From: Kribbella pratensis
GTDB lineage: Bacteria; Actinomycetota; Actinomycetes; Propionibacteriales; Kribbellaceae
Reading direction: 5' to 3'
Length of the DNA stretch: 64,000 nt
Assembly: GCF_004365355.1 (NCBI RefSeq)
Contig: NZ_SODP01000002.1
Coordinates: 2,161,490-2,225,489, forward strand
A model generated the notes under the pieces. It had not been told where the DNA came from and searched no databases. It saw nothing but the letters and a program-made list of their open reading frames with translations. Made by a program: the position numbers and the translations under genes. Of the stretch, positions 57,984 through 64,000 are shown piece after piece. Within the stretch, counting starts at the first letter, position 1, and the number at the start of each line of letters is the position of its first letter.

Positions 57984-58565
57984 TCAGGCTGCGACCGGGA
58001 CGTCGACGCGGATCCGCTTGAGGGCGCCGGTCCAGGACTCGAGCTGGTCGAAGAGGACGGTTGCGGCGGCCTCGTGCTGCGGGCCGGGGCGGAACTCGGA
58101 GAAGTTCTCGAAGTCGGTGAACATCGAGAACGAGAGCTGCTGACGGACGGTCGCGATCTGCAGTTCGGCGCTGATCCCGCGCAGGTGCTCGATCGCGCGG
58201 GCGCCACCCAGCGAGCCGTAAGACACGAAGCCGGCCGCCTTGTTGTTCCACTCGGCGTACAGGTAGTCGATCGCGTTCTTCAGGACGCCGGACGTCGAGT
58301 GGTTGTACTCCGGCGTGACGAACACGAAGCCGTCGTACTCGGCGATCTTCTCGGCCCAGGCCTTCGTGTGCTCGCCGGCGTACTGACCGACCGAGGGTGG
58401 GATCGACTCGTCGAGGTGCGGGAGGGGGTAGTCGAGCAGGTCGACCAGTTCATAGGTGGCCCCGGTGCGGTTCTGGGCCTGGGCGAGCACCCAGTCGGCC
58501 ACCGCCTTGCCGTTGCGGCCGGGCCGGGTACTGCCGAGGATGATCGCGATCTTCAGGTCGCTCAC
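57984..58565 (-). CDS. NAD(P)H-dependent FMN reductase (NADPH_FMN_red family)
   Basis: 193 residues from GTG 58565. Flavodoxin-like: GSTRPGRNGKAVADWVLAQA is the FMN-phosphate loop and FVTPEYNHSTSGVLKNAIDY the second FMN site of the azoreductase/chromate reductase group. Reduces FMN, quinones or azo compounds. Divergent from marR with paired operators between, so probably induced when MarR senses a reactive or aromatic compound. Confidence 0.9.
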   Translation of the reverse strand: MSDLKIAIILGSTRPGRNGKAVADWVLAQAQNRTGATYELVDLLDYPLPHLDESIPPSVGQYAGEHTKAWAEKIAEYDGFVFVTPEYNHSTSGVLKNAIDYLYAEWNNKAAGFVSYGSLGGARAIEHLRGISAELQIATVRQQLSFSMFTDFENFSEFRPGPQHEAAATVLFDQLESWTGALKRIRVDVPVAA

Positions 58566-58589
58566 AGCGACAACTCCTTCGAGGGGATG

Positions 58590-58644
58590 ACTTGAATCTT
58601 CATGTCATCAATCACGGTACGACCGGTCACTTGAAGATTCAAGT
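58590..58644. promoter_or_regulatory. two MarR-type operators between fmn reductase and marR
   Basis: Site 2 (58629-58644): ACTTGAA-GA-TTCAAGT, perfect. Site 1 (58590-58605): ACTTGAA-TC-TTCATGT, one mismatch. Centres 39 bp apart. Both match the TTGAA-type MarR half-site pattern and lie between the divergent starts at 58565 and 58673. Confidence 0.8.
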
Positions 58645-58672
58645 CAAGGGTCGAGTGGCCTATGCTGCACCC

Positions 58673-59155
58673 ATGGCCGCCGAAGGAGCCCGCAAGACTG
58701 AGCCCCGCTGGCTGACCGCGGACGAATTGGAGACCTGGCAGGCCCTGCATCTTGTGATCGCCAGCCTCCCGACGGCGCTGGGCGCCCAGCTGCAGCGCGA
58801 CTCGGACCTGAGCTTCCTCGAGTACTACGTCCTCGCCGGCCTCTCGGACCAGCCGGACCACACGATGCGGCTGAGCAAGCTGGCAATCCTGGCCAACTCT
58901 GAGCTCTCGCGACTGTCCCATCTCATCCGCCGGCTGGAGAACCGCGGTCTGGTACGCCGTGAGCCCGACCCGGACGATGGTCGCTTCACCAACGCGATCC
59001 TCACCGAGGACGGCTACGCGGAGTTGGTGAAGGCGGCCCCTGGTCACGTCGAGCTGGTACGCCAACTGGTCTTCGACCCGCTGACCGAGACTGAGCGGCG
59101 CACTCTCCACAAGGCGTTGGCGAAGATCATCCCGGGCCTGGCTGACGGCTCCTGA
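58673..59155 (+). CDS. MarR family regulator
   Basis: 160 residues from ATG 58673; longer in-frame starts would lie over the operators. Winged HTH: SFLEYYVLAGLSDQPDHTMR, LSKLAILANSELSRLSHLIR, RLENRGLVRREPDPDDGRFT, then the C-terminal dimer helix. Probably represses itself and the divergent FMN reductase. Confidence 0.92.
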   Translation: MAAEGARKTEPRWLTADELETWQALHLVIASLPTALGAQLQRDSDLSFLEYYVLAGLSDQPDHTMRLSKLAILANSELSRLSHLIRRLENRGLVRREPDPDDGRFTNAILTEDGYAELVKAAPGHVELVRQLVFDPLTETERRTLHKALAKIIPGLADGS

Positions 59156-59156
59156 C

Positions 59157-59789
59157 CTAGCCGCGACCCCAGCGCTTGGCCGAGATGGATTCCTGCGCGA
59201 GGAGCCGCAGCGAGGAGAGCAGGGTTTCGCCGAGGATCGTGCCGATGACGACTGATTCGGCCAGCTGGTCGCGGGTGGGGCGGGCGCTCACGGCCGCGAT
59301 GTCGAGCTCGGTGAACTTCTCGACGGCCTCGGCGTAGGCATCCAGATACTCGGACAGGTGGGCCTGACCAAGGGTCTGCATCGCCGCGATGGTGTCGACG
59401 AGAGTGGCGAGGGCGGGGGCCTCGGGTTCCACCGTCCAGCCGCGGCGTTCGATCAGCTCGTTGACCTGGGCGGTGGCGGCGGCTCGGGCTTCGTCGGTGG
59501 CGGTCAGGCGGCGGGTCGGGGTGAGGGCTCGGTGGGCGCGGCCGATCTGTTCGTGCAGGGGTTCGGTGTCGGAGTCGAGGGACTCGAGGATCTCCTTGAC
59601 CTGAGCCACCGGGACCTCGGCCAGCTCGATCAGCGCGCGGATCAGGCGCAGCCGGCGGACGTGCGCCTCGCCGTACGACGCCTGGTTCGGGCTGGTGAGC
59701 TCGCCGGCCGGGAGCAGGCCCTCGCGCAGGTAGTACTTGATCGTCGGCACCGGTACGTCGGTCGCCTTGCTGAGTTCCCCGATCCGCAT
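59157..59789 (-). CDS. MerR family regulator
   Basis: 210 residues from MRIGELSKATDVPVPTIKYY. HTH and wing: LREGLLPAGELTSPNQASYG, VRRLRLIRALIELAEVPVAQ. The C-terminal domain (about 100-210) is helical, like those of PadR/TipA-like MerR proteins that bind small molecules. Divergent from a 4-TM membrane protein with repeats in between. The 3' end is one base from the marR stop. Confidence 0.9.
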   Translation of the reverse strand: MRIGELSKATDVPVPTIKYYLREGLLPAGELTSPNQASYGEAHVRRLRLIRALIELAEVPVAQVKEILESLDSDTEPLHEQIGRAHRALTPTRRLTATDEARAAATAQVNELIERRGWTVEPEAPALATLVDTIAAMQTLGQAHLSEYLDAYAEAVEKFTELDIAAVSARPTRDQLAESVVIGTILGETLLSSLRLLAQESISAKRWGRG

Positions 59790-59814
59790 GACCCTTGCCT
59801 TCCTGTCGCCTGTC

Positions 59815-59861
59815 ATGGATAGTATCAGTATCCATAAGCGGATACCTGAACTATCCATAAG
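59815..59861. promoter_or_regulatory. repeat-containing operator region between merR and 4-TM gene
   Basis: ATGGATA (59815-59821) and TATCCAT (59829-59835) form an inverted repeat. TATCCATAAG occurs twice as a direct repeat (59829-59838 and 59852-59861). A MerR site of this type usually sits in a stretched promoter spacer. Confidence 0.5.
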
Positions 59862-59872
59862 GACGTGTACGC

Positions 59873-60274
59873 ATGACCGATGCATCACGCACCATCGCCG
59901 GAGTCATCCTGCTGACGATCGTGACGATCCAGTTCGGCGGCTACTTCATGACCAAGATCGTCCGCGGCCAGGTGCCGATGACCGATTTCCAGAAGTCGTT
60001 CGCGCGGGCCGGCCACGCCCACGCCGGCGTACTGGTGATCCTCAGCCTGGTCGGACTCCTGTACGTCGACCAGTCGGGCCTCGACGGGTTCTGGCTCTGG
60101 ATCGGTCGGCTGGCGATCCCGGTGGCGGCCATCCTGATGTCCGGCGGCTTCTTCGCATCGTCGGCCGGGAAGGATCGCACCCAGCCCAATCAGTTCCTGT
60201 GGATCCTGTGGGCCGGCGCAGCGTCCCTGGCGATCGGCGTGCTGACCCTCGGGATCGGATTGATCACTGCGTGA
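59873..60274 (+). CDS. 4-TM membrane protein under MerR-type control
   Basis: 133 residues with four spans (about 8-26, 51-68, 76-97, 109-130). HAHAGVLVILSLVGLLYVDQ after span 1, and MTDFQKSFARAGHAHAG, recall small membrane proteins of unknown role with a His-rich loop. Not recognised as named. The end overlaps the WYL regulator gene by 11 bases. Confidence 0.68.
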   Translation: MTDASRTIAGVILLTIVTIQFGGYFMTKIVRGQVPMTDFQKSFARAGHAHAGVLVILSLVGLLYVDQSGLDGFWLWIGRLAIPVAAILMSGGFFASSAGKDRTQPNQFLWILWAGAASLAIGVLTLGIGLITA

Positions 60275-61235
60275 CGAAGGCCTGCGTGAGCCGCGCGCCG
60301 ACCCGGCCGATGAACGCGGCCGTTTCCGGCGTCGCGTGGTCGACGACGAAGGGGCCGAGGGCCGCGATGGCGGCTACCTGGGTGAGGAGCATTGCAGGCG
60401 TGTCCGCACTGAAGCGCACCACGCAGGACGACTCATCAACAGGCTCGACGATGCCGCGGACGACACCCTCGAAGGTTGCGGAGACCGTGGCCGCAGGCGC
60501 CTTCACGGTCAGGTGGACGGAGTGCCGGTACTGCGCTGACACGAACGACTCCACCAGGTACGACGCCGCGTCCGCAGCGGGCAACGTCCGCGGCGTGAAG
60601 CGGTGGAGTGCCGAGGCCACGTCGGAGATCCGGTCGACGCGGAAGATCCGCCAGTCGTCCCGCCCCGGATCGAACGCGAGCAGGTACCAACGCCACGCCA
60701 ACGTCAGCAGCTGATGCGGCTCCACCCGCCGGCGCGTCGCCCCACGCGCCCGGCCGTGGTAGTCGAAGGCAACGATCTCGTGGTTCCGGCAGCAGCGTGC
60801 GAGGACCGCGAGCACCCCCGGTGAAACCTGCGGTACGCCGGGCCGCGGGATCGCCTCGGCGGACGAACTCACCGCCGCGAGCTGGGGCCGCAGCCGCGCA
60901 GGTAGAACCTGCTCGAGCTTGGCCAGCGCGCTCATCGAACTGTCCGCCATCCCGCTCACCCCGCCGCCGGCCGCGCCCACCAACCCCAGCGCGACGGCGA
61001 TCGCCTCGTCGTCGTCCAATTGGAGCGGCGGCAGGTTCGTCCCCGATCCGAGCCGGTAGCCGCCCGCGGTCCCGGTCGTCCCGGTGACCGGATAGTCGAG
61101 CGATCGCAGCCGGTCGACGTCGCGTCGTACCGTTCGCTCGGTGACGCCGAGGCGGTCGGCCAGCTCGCGGCCGGACCACTCGCGACGGCTCTGCAGCAGC
61201 GACAGCAACCGGAGCAAGCGGCCAGGCATATCCAT
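60264..61235 (-). CDS. WYL-domain transcriptional regulator
   Basis: 323 residues from ATG 61235 (ATG 61229 possible). The N-terminal DeoR-like HTH is RLLRLLSLLQSRREWSGREL and ADRLGVTERTVRRDVDRLRS. The WYL core is HQLLTLAWRWYLLAFDPGRD then DWRIFRVDRISDV, followed by the WCX-type C-terminal part. The family commonly represses and senses ligands or ssDNA. Divergent from a flavin oxidase; an 11-bp-arm palindrome sits between. Confidence 0.9.
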   Translation of the reverse strand: MDMPGRLLRLLSLLQSRREWSGRELADRLGVTERTVRRDVDRLRSLDYPVTGTTGTAGGYRLGSGTNLPPLQLDDDEAIAVALGLVGAAGGGVSGMADSSMSALAKLEQVLPARLRPQLAAVSSSAEAIPRPGVPQVSPGVLAVLARCCRNHEIVAFDYHGRARGATRRRVEPHQLLTLAWRWYLLAFDPGRDDWRIFRVDRISDVASALHRFTPRTLPAADAASYLVESFVSAQYRHSVHLTVKAPAATVSATFEGVVRGIVEPVDESSCVVRFSADTPAMLLTQVAAIAALGPFVVDHATPETAAFIGRVGARLTQAFVTQ

Positions 61236-61247
61236 GACAACAGGATG

Positions 61248-61274
61248 CCTTGCGGACAAGATCTGTCCGCAAGG
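61248..61274. promoter_or_regulatory. operator palindrome between WYL regulator and FAD oxidase
   Basis: CCTTGCGGACA, AGATC, TGTCCGCAAGG: perfect 11-bp arms around 5 bases. It is 12 bases from the regulator start and 18 bases from the oxidase start, so binding would control both genes. Confidence 0.8.
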
Positions 61275-61292
61275 GCTCATAGCGTGAGTTTC

Positions 61293-62546
61293 ATGATGCT
61301 GACGACGACAAGCCCGGAGTACGACGACGCGCGCTATGGGTTCCAGCGGCGGGACCCGCATCGGCCCGAGGTGATCTTCCCGGTCACCAACGCGACCGAG
61401 GTTGAGGAAGCGGTGCGCTACGCGATCGATCACGACAAGAGGATCGCGGTGCAGGCCTCCGGCCACGGTCTGACCAGAGGCATCGACGGCGGCGTGCTGA
61501 TCGCGACCGGCGCGTTCAACCACGTCACGGTCGATCCGGGCAAGAAGACAGCGTGGATCGAGGCGGGTGCGACCTGGCGTAACGTGCTCGCCGCGACCGC
61601 GCCGTACGGCCTGGCGCCCTTGTCAGGTAGCTCGCCCGGTGTCGGCGCGATCCCGTACACGCTCGGCGGTGGGCTCGGCTTGATGGCAAGGCGGTTCGGG
61701 TACGCCGCGGACCACGTCCGGCGGATCGAGATCGTCACCATGGACGGCGTACGGCGGGACGCTGAGGCGGACCTGTTCTGGGCGACGAGGGGTGGAGGCG
61801 GGAACTTCGGTGTCGTGACCGGGATCGAGGTCGACCTCTTCGACGTACCGACGCTGTACGGCGGCAGTCTGTACTTCGATCTCGCGGAGCACCCGCCCGT
61901 GCCGGAGGTGTGGAGCGAGTGGACGCGGTCTGTGCCGGAGGAGGTGACGTCGGCGATCGCGATCCTGCCGATCCCGGACATCCCGCAGGTGCCGGCGCCC
62001 GTGCGCGGCAAGTACATCGCACAGATCCAGCTCGCGATCCTCGGCGGCAACGGCGAGGAGCTGATCAAGCCGCTACGGGCGATCGGCGAGCCAGCGCTCG
62101 ACACGGTGGGGGAGTTGCCGTACGTCGACTCGGGGCAGATCTTCGCCGAGCCGGAACGCCCCGACAGCTACAGCTCTCGCAACGCCCTGGTGAGCGATCT
62201 GGATGCGCTGGCGACTGTGCCGAAGCCGGCCCCTGGAGCACCGATGCGCGTGATCGGTATCCGTCATCTCGGCGGTGCACTGGCCCGCGAACCCGAGGTT
62301 CCGAACGCAGTCGGCCATCGCGATGCGGCGTACTCGCTGATGGTCCTGGGTGAGCCAGAAGCCCAGCAGACGATCCTCGAGCCCTGGAAAGCGTCGACGG
62401 TCGGCCGATTTCTCAACTTCAGCTACGCGCCGCTGACTGCCGACGAGGTGGCCGACGGCTATGACCCGGGTGACTACGAGCGGCTCACCGAGCTTCGGCG
62501 CCGGTACGACCCGGACCGCCGGCTCCACGTGAACCATCAGCTCTAG
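61293..62546 (+). CDS. FAD-binding BBE-type oxidoreductase
   Basis: 417 residues from ATG 61293 (GTG 61284 possible). Vanillyl-alcohol-oxidase fold: VQASGHGLTRGIDGGVLIAT, with the His that takes covalent FAD; PLSGSSPGVGAIPYTLGGGL, where the Cys of bicovalent members is replaced by Ser; WATRGGGGNFGVVTGIEVDL; and the BBE end YDPDRRLHVNHQL. Oxidises a carbohydrate or alkaloid-like alcohol. Induction by the divergent WYL regulator is likely. The 3' end overlaps grpB-like by 62 bases. Confidence 0.88.
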   Translation: MMLTTTSPEYDDARYGFQRRDPHRPEVIFPVTNATEVEEAVRYAIDHDKRIAVQASGHGLTRGIDGGVLIATGAFNHVTVDPGKKTAWIEAGATWRNVLAATAPYGLAPLSGSSPGVGAIPYTLGGGLGLMARRFGYAADHVRRIEIVTMDGVRRDAEADLFWATRGGGGNFGVVTGIEVDLFDVPTLYGGSLYFDLAEHPPVPEVWSEWTRSVPEEVTSAIAILPIPDIPQVPAPVRGKYIAQIQLAILGGNGEELIKPLRAIGEPALDTVGELPYVDSGQIFAEPERPDSYSSRNALVSDLDALATVPKPAPGAPMRVIGIRHLGGALAREPEVPNAVGHRDAAYSLMVLGEPEAQQTILEPWKASTVGRFLNFSYAPLTADEVADGYDPGDYERLTELRRRYDPDRRLHVNHQL

Positions 62547-63036
62547 CGATCAGCTCTTCGACCAACTCGCCTTTGCCTGCGACGTAGGCGGTGCGGTCGG
62601 TGGTGAGCAGGTGTGCCAGCTCGCGTTTACGGGTGGCGTACCGCTCCCGGTCGACCGCATTCGTCCGAAGGTGGTCGCGAAGCAGCACGTGGTCCCGGTG
62701 AGCCTTGTTGCCTTCAACAACCACATACAGATGGTGGTAGTGGGCGGCGCCGGGCGGCAGGGCGAAGGCTTCGCGACCGGGGATCCCGGCATCGCCCTCA
62801 TGACGATATCCGGCGGCAACCAACCGCTCGATCGCCGCCGGCACCAGCGCTGCCGACGGTACGACGATGTCGAGATCGATGATCGGCTTCGCGGCCAGAC
62901 CGGGCACGGCGGTGCTGCCGACGTGCTCGATCACGTGCGGGAGCTCGCCGAAGTACGGCTCCAGCGCCGTCGAGATCTCCGCGAACCACAGGGGCCATCG
63001 CGGATCGTAGGAGACGACCTCAGCGGGAACGATCAC
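62485..63036 (-). CDS. GrpB family nucleotidyltransferase-like protein
   Basis: 183 residues from GTG 63036. EHVGSTAVPGLAAKPIIDLD is the GrpB/UPF0157 signature with the GS..D-x-D arrangement of the nucleotidyltransferase fold, and HYHHLYVVVEGNKAHRDHVL continues the family. Function largely unknown. GTGA overlap with the RidA-like stop upstream puts it in an operon. Confidence 0.88.
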   Translation of the reverse strand: MIVPAEVVSYDPRWPLWFAEISTALEPYFGELPHVIEHVGSTAVPGLAAKPIIDLDIVVPSAALVPAAIERLVAAGYRHEGDAGIPGREAFALPPGAAHYHHLYVVVEGNKAHRDHVLLRDHLRTNAVDRERYATRKRELAHLLTTDRTAYVAGKGELVEELIARADGSRGAGGPGRTGAEAR

Positions 63037-63428
63037 AGCGCCGCGGTCACGTCGATCTCGACCAGTTGGCCCGGGAAACCGAGCTGAGCCACGCCGAGCA
63101 GCGTGCTGGCTGTGGTGAAAGCAGGAGCGAGTTGCGACGCGTTGAGCTGCGTCCACACGGCGGCCAGGTCCTCGCGGTCCGGGCTGGCGACATAGATGAC
63201 AGTGCGGACGACGTCCTCAGGCTTCGCGCCGGCCGACTCGAGCGCCGTCAGGATGTTGCTGATGACCTGCGCGGTCTGTCCTTCCAGACCACCCTGAGCC
63301 AGCTCACCAGACGGCTGCAACGGGCATTGCCCGGCCAGGTAGATGAGCGTGTCCGCATGGACAGTGGTGACGTGGTGATAGCCGGGAGTCTGGTGGAGTC
63401 CGCTGGGGTTGGTCCGCTCGATGCTCAC
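63033..63428 (-). CDS. RidA/YjgF-like protein lacking the deaminase arginine
   Basis: 131 residues of the Rid fold: DTLIYLAGQCPLQPSGELAQ, QTAQVISNILTALESAGAKP, EDVVRTVIYVA. In true RidA enamine/imine deaminases a conserved Arg follows P-A (PAR). Here the sequence is PAFTTAST, with Phe in that place, so imine deaminase activity is unlikely and it belongs to a Rid4-7-type branch. Coupled to the GrpB-like gene. Confidence 0.85.
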   Translation of the reverse strand: MSIERTNPSGLHQTPGYHHVTTVHADTLIYLAGQCPLQPSGELAQGGLEGQTAQVISNILTALESAGAKPEDVVRTVIYVASPDREDLAAVWTQLNASQLAPAFTTASTLLGVAQLGFPGQLVEIDVTAAL

Positions 63429-63450
63429 ACCTCGAACCCAACGCGAGAGG

Positions 63451-63885
63451 TCAGCCGCGGGTCAACAGATTTACCACGTACCGCTTCTGCCACGGCGTCT
63501 CCACGGCGTGCTTGTCGAAGTGCGCGCGTACGTACGAGACCGCCTGTTCAGCAGGCACGCCATCGAGTACGGCGAGGCACGCGAGCGCCGCCCCGGTCCG
63601 CCCCCGACCGCCGCCGCACGCGAACTCGACCCGCCCACTGGAAGCCCGCTCCAAGGCCTCGCGAAAGATCGTCAACGCTGCAGCGCGATCCACGGGCAAC
63701 CGGAAATCGGGCCATTTGATCCAGCGCGTCTCCCACGGCACGTCGGGCGGCTCCGACCCGAGCAGATAGACGCCGTACGTCGGAAACGGCGCTGCCGCCG
63801 GGCCCCGCCGCAGACTACGTCCGCGCACGAGCCGACCCGACGGCAGCTCCATCACACCTAGTGCCTCTTTGTCCCAGTGGCCCAC
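63451..63885 (-). CDS. small tyrosine-phosphatase-like protein
   Basis: 144 residues from GTG 63885. EFACGGGRGRTGAALACLAV is a C-x5-R-[TS] P-loop with nucleophilic Cys, and WIKWPDFRLP supplies the WPD-loop Asp as general acid. This looks like a compact dual-specificity or protein tyrosine phosphatase (144 aa). Four bases separate its start from the ABC ATPase stop, so it may be co-transcribed with that transporter gene. Confidence 0.8.
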   Translation of the reverse strand: MGHWDKEALGVMELPSGRLVRGRSLRRGPAAAPFPTYGVYLLGSEPPDVPWETRWIKWPDFRLPVDRAAALTIFREALERASSGRVEFACGGGRGRTGAALACLAVLDGVPAEQAVSYVRAHFDKHAVETPWQKRYVVNLLTRG

Positions 63886-63889
63886 GGGA

Positions 63890-64000
63890 TCAAACTACAA
63901 GGCGCTCCTCGGTGGAGGTGGAGAACAGGTGCAGCTTGTCGGGGTCGGGGGCCAGGTAGACCTCGGTGCCCTTGTCGTTGTGCAGGCGGGTGCCGATGCG
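63890..64000 (-). CDS. 3' end of an ABC transporter ATP-binding protein (partial)
   Basis: The last 36 codons only, ending TGA at 63890-63892. The peptide RIGTRLHNDKGTEVYLAP followed by DPDKLHLFSTSTEERLV resembles the TOBE tail of MsmK/UgpC/MalK-type sugar importer ATPases (HLF at the end is typical). The gene continues beyond the window. Confidence 0.75.
   Translation of the reverse strand, partial: RIGTRLHNDKGTEVYLAPDPDKLHLFSTSTEERLVV

Noticed and set aside
1..64000. tRNA or rRNA genes
   Set aside because: No cloverleaf with a GTTCGA-type T-loop in a gene-free gap and no rRNA-like conserved stretch was found by eye; a tRNAscan search would settle it.

Overview
The window is high-GC DNA with dense, often overlapping genes, GTG starts and ATGA/GTGA stop-start couplings. 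It looks like a chromosome segment of an actinobacterium, most likely of the Nocardioidaceae and Kribbella-like. That placement is inferred from gene order and protein style, not from a database search. The conserved landmarks ino1-padR, a class A penicillin-binding protein, femX, rpsF-ssb-rpsR-rplI, a MATE exporter and dnaB form the backbone that many actinobacteria carry in the replication-origin half of the chromosome. Accessory blocks are inserted between these landmarks. No rRNA, tRNA, CRISPR array, transposase, integrase or relaxase was seen.

0-10.4 kb: the 3' tip of an alcohol dehydrogenase, a YCII-like protein, an exported metzincin protease with a decayed copy of its C-terminal repeat downstream, and an M20 amidohydrolase. 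Then comes an unusual minus-strand locus (3.6-7.2 kb) with two paralogous HExxH proteins, two small helical proteins and two blocks of degenerate tandem repeats. It is followed by DUF72, GNAT, ino1 and padR, with a perfect PadR-type palindrome upstream.

10.5-21.7 kb: an AtoE-type transporter, a bifunctional penicillin-binding protein, a PIG-V-like glycosyltransferase, a SigE-type sigma factor with its membrane partner and a candidate autoregulated promoter, and a large secreted GH92 alpha-mannosidase.

21.9-26.7 kb: a glycan locus with a sugar-nucleotide epimerase, a fused GT-C/GT-A glycosyltransferase, a GtrA protein and a UDP-sulfoquinovose synthase (SqdB/SQD1-like).

26.7-39.2 kb: regulator/target pairs (LysR-MFS, TetR between two SDRs, Lrp-MFS), a methyltransferase beside striking palindromes and a G-rich tract, a FemX plus alanine-racemase-like pair for cell-wall bridge chemistry, Nudix, and endonuclease IV.

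39.4-58.0 kb: rpsF-ssb-rpsR-rplI, then an inserted gene set (41.3-54.4 kb) resembling a type IV secretion apparatus: VirB2-, VirB6-, PrgI/SCO6880-, VirB4- and VirD4-like proteins with a beta-propeller membrane protein and several unknowns, but no relaxase. After it come the MATE exporter, a cluster of DnaA-box-like sequences, and dnaB, whose Walker A loop is interrupted by a 156-residue class 3 mini-intein.

58.0-64.0 kb: MarR-FMN reductase, MerR-membrane protein and WYL regulator-FAD oxidase pairs, each with palindromic operators between or beside the genes, then GrpB, RidA-like, a tyrosine-phosphatase-like protein and the 3' end of an ABC transporter ATPase.
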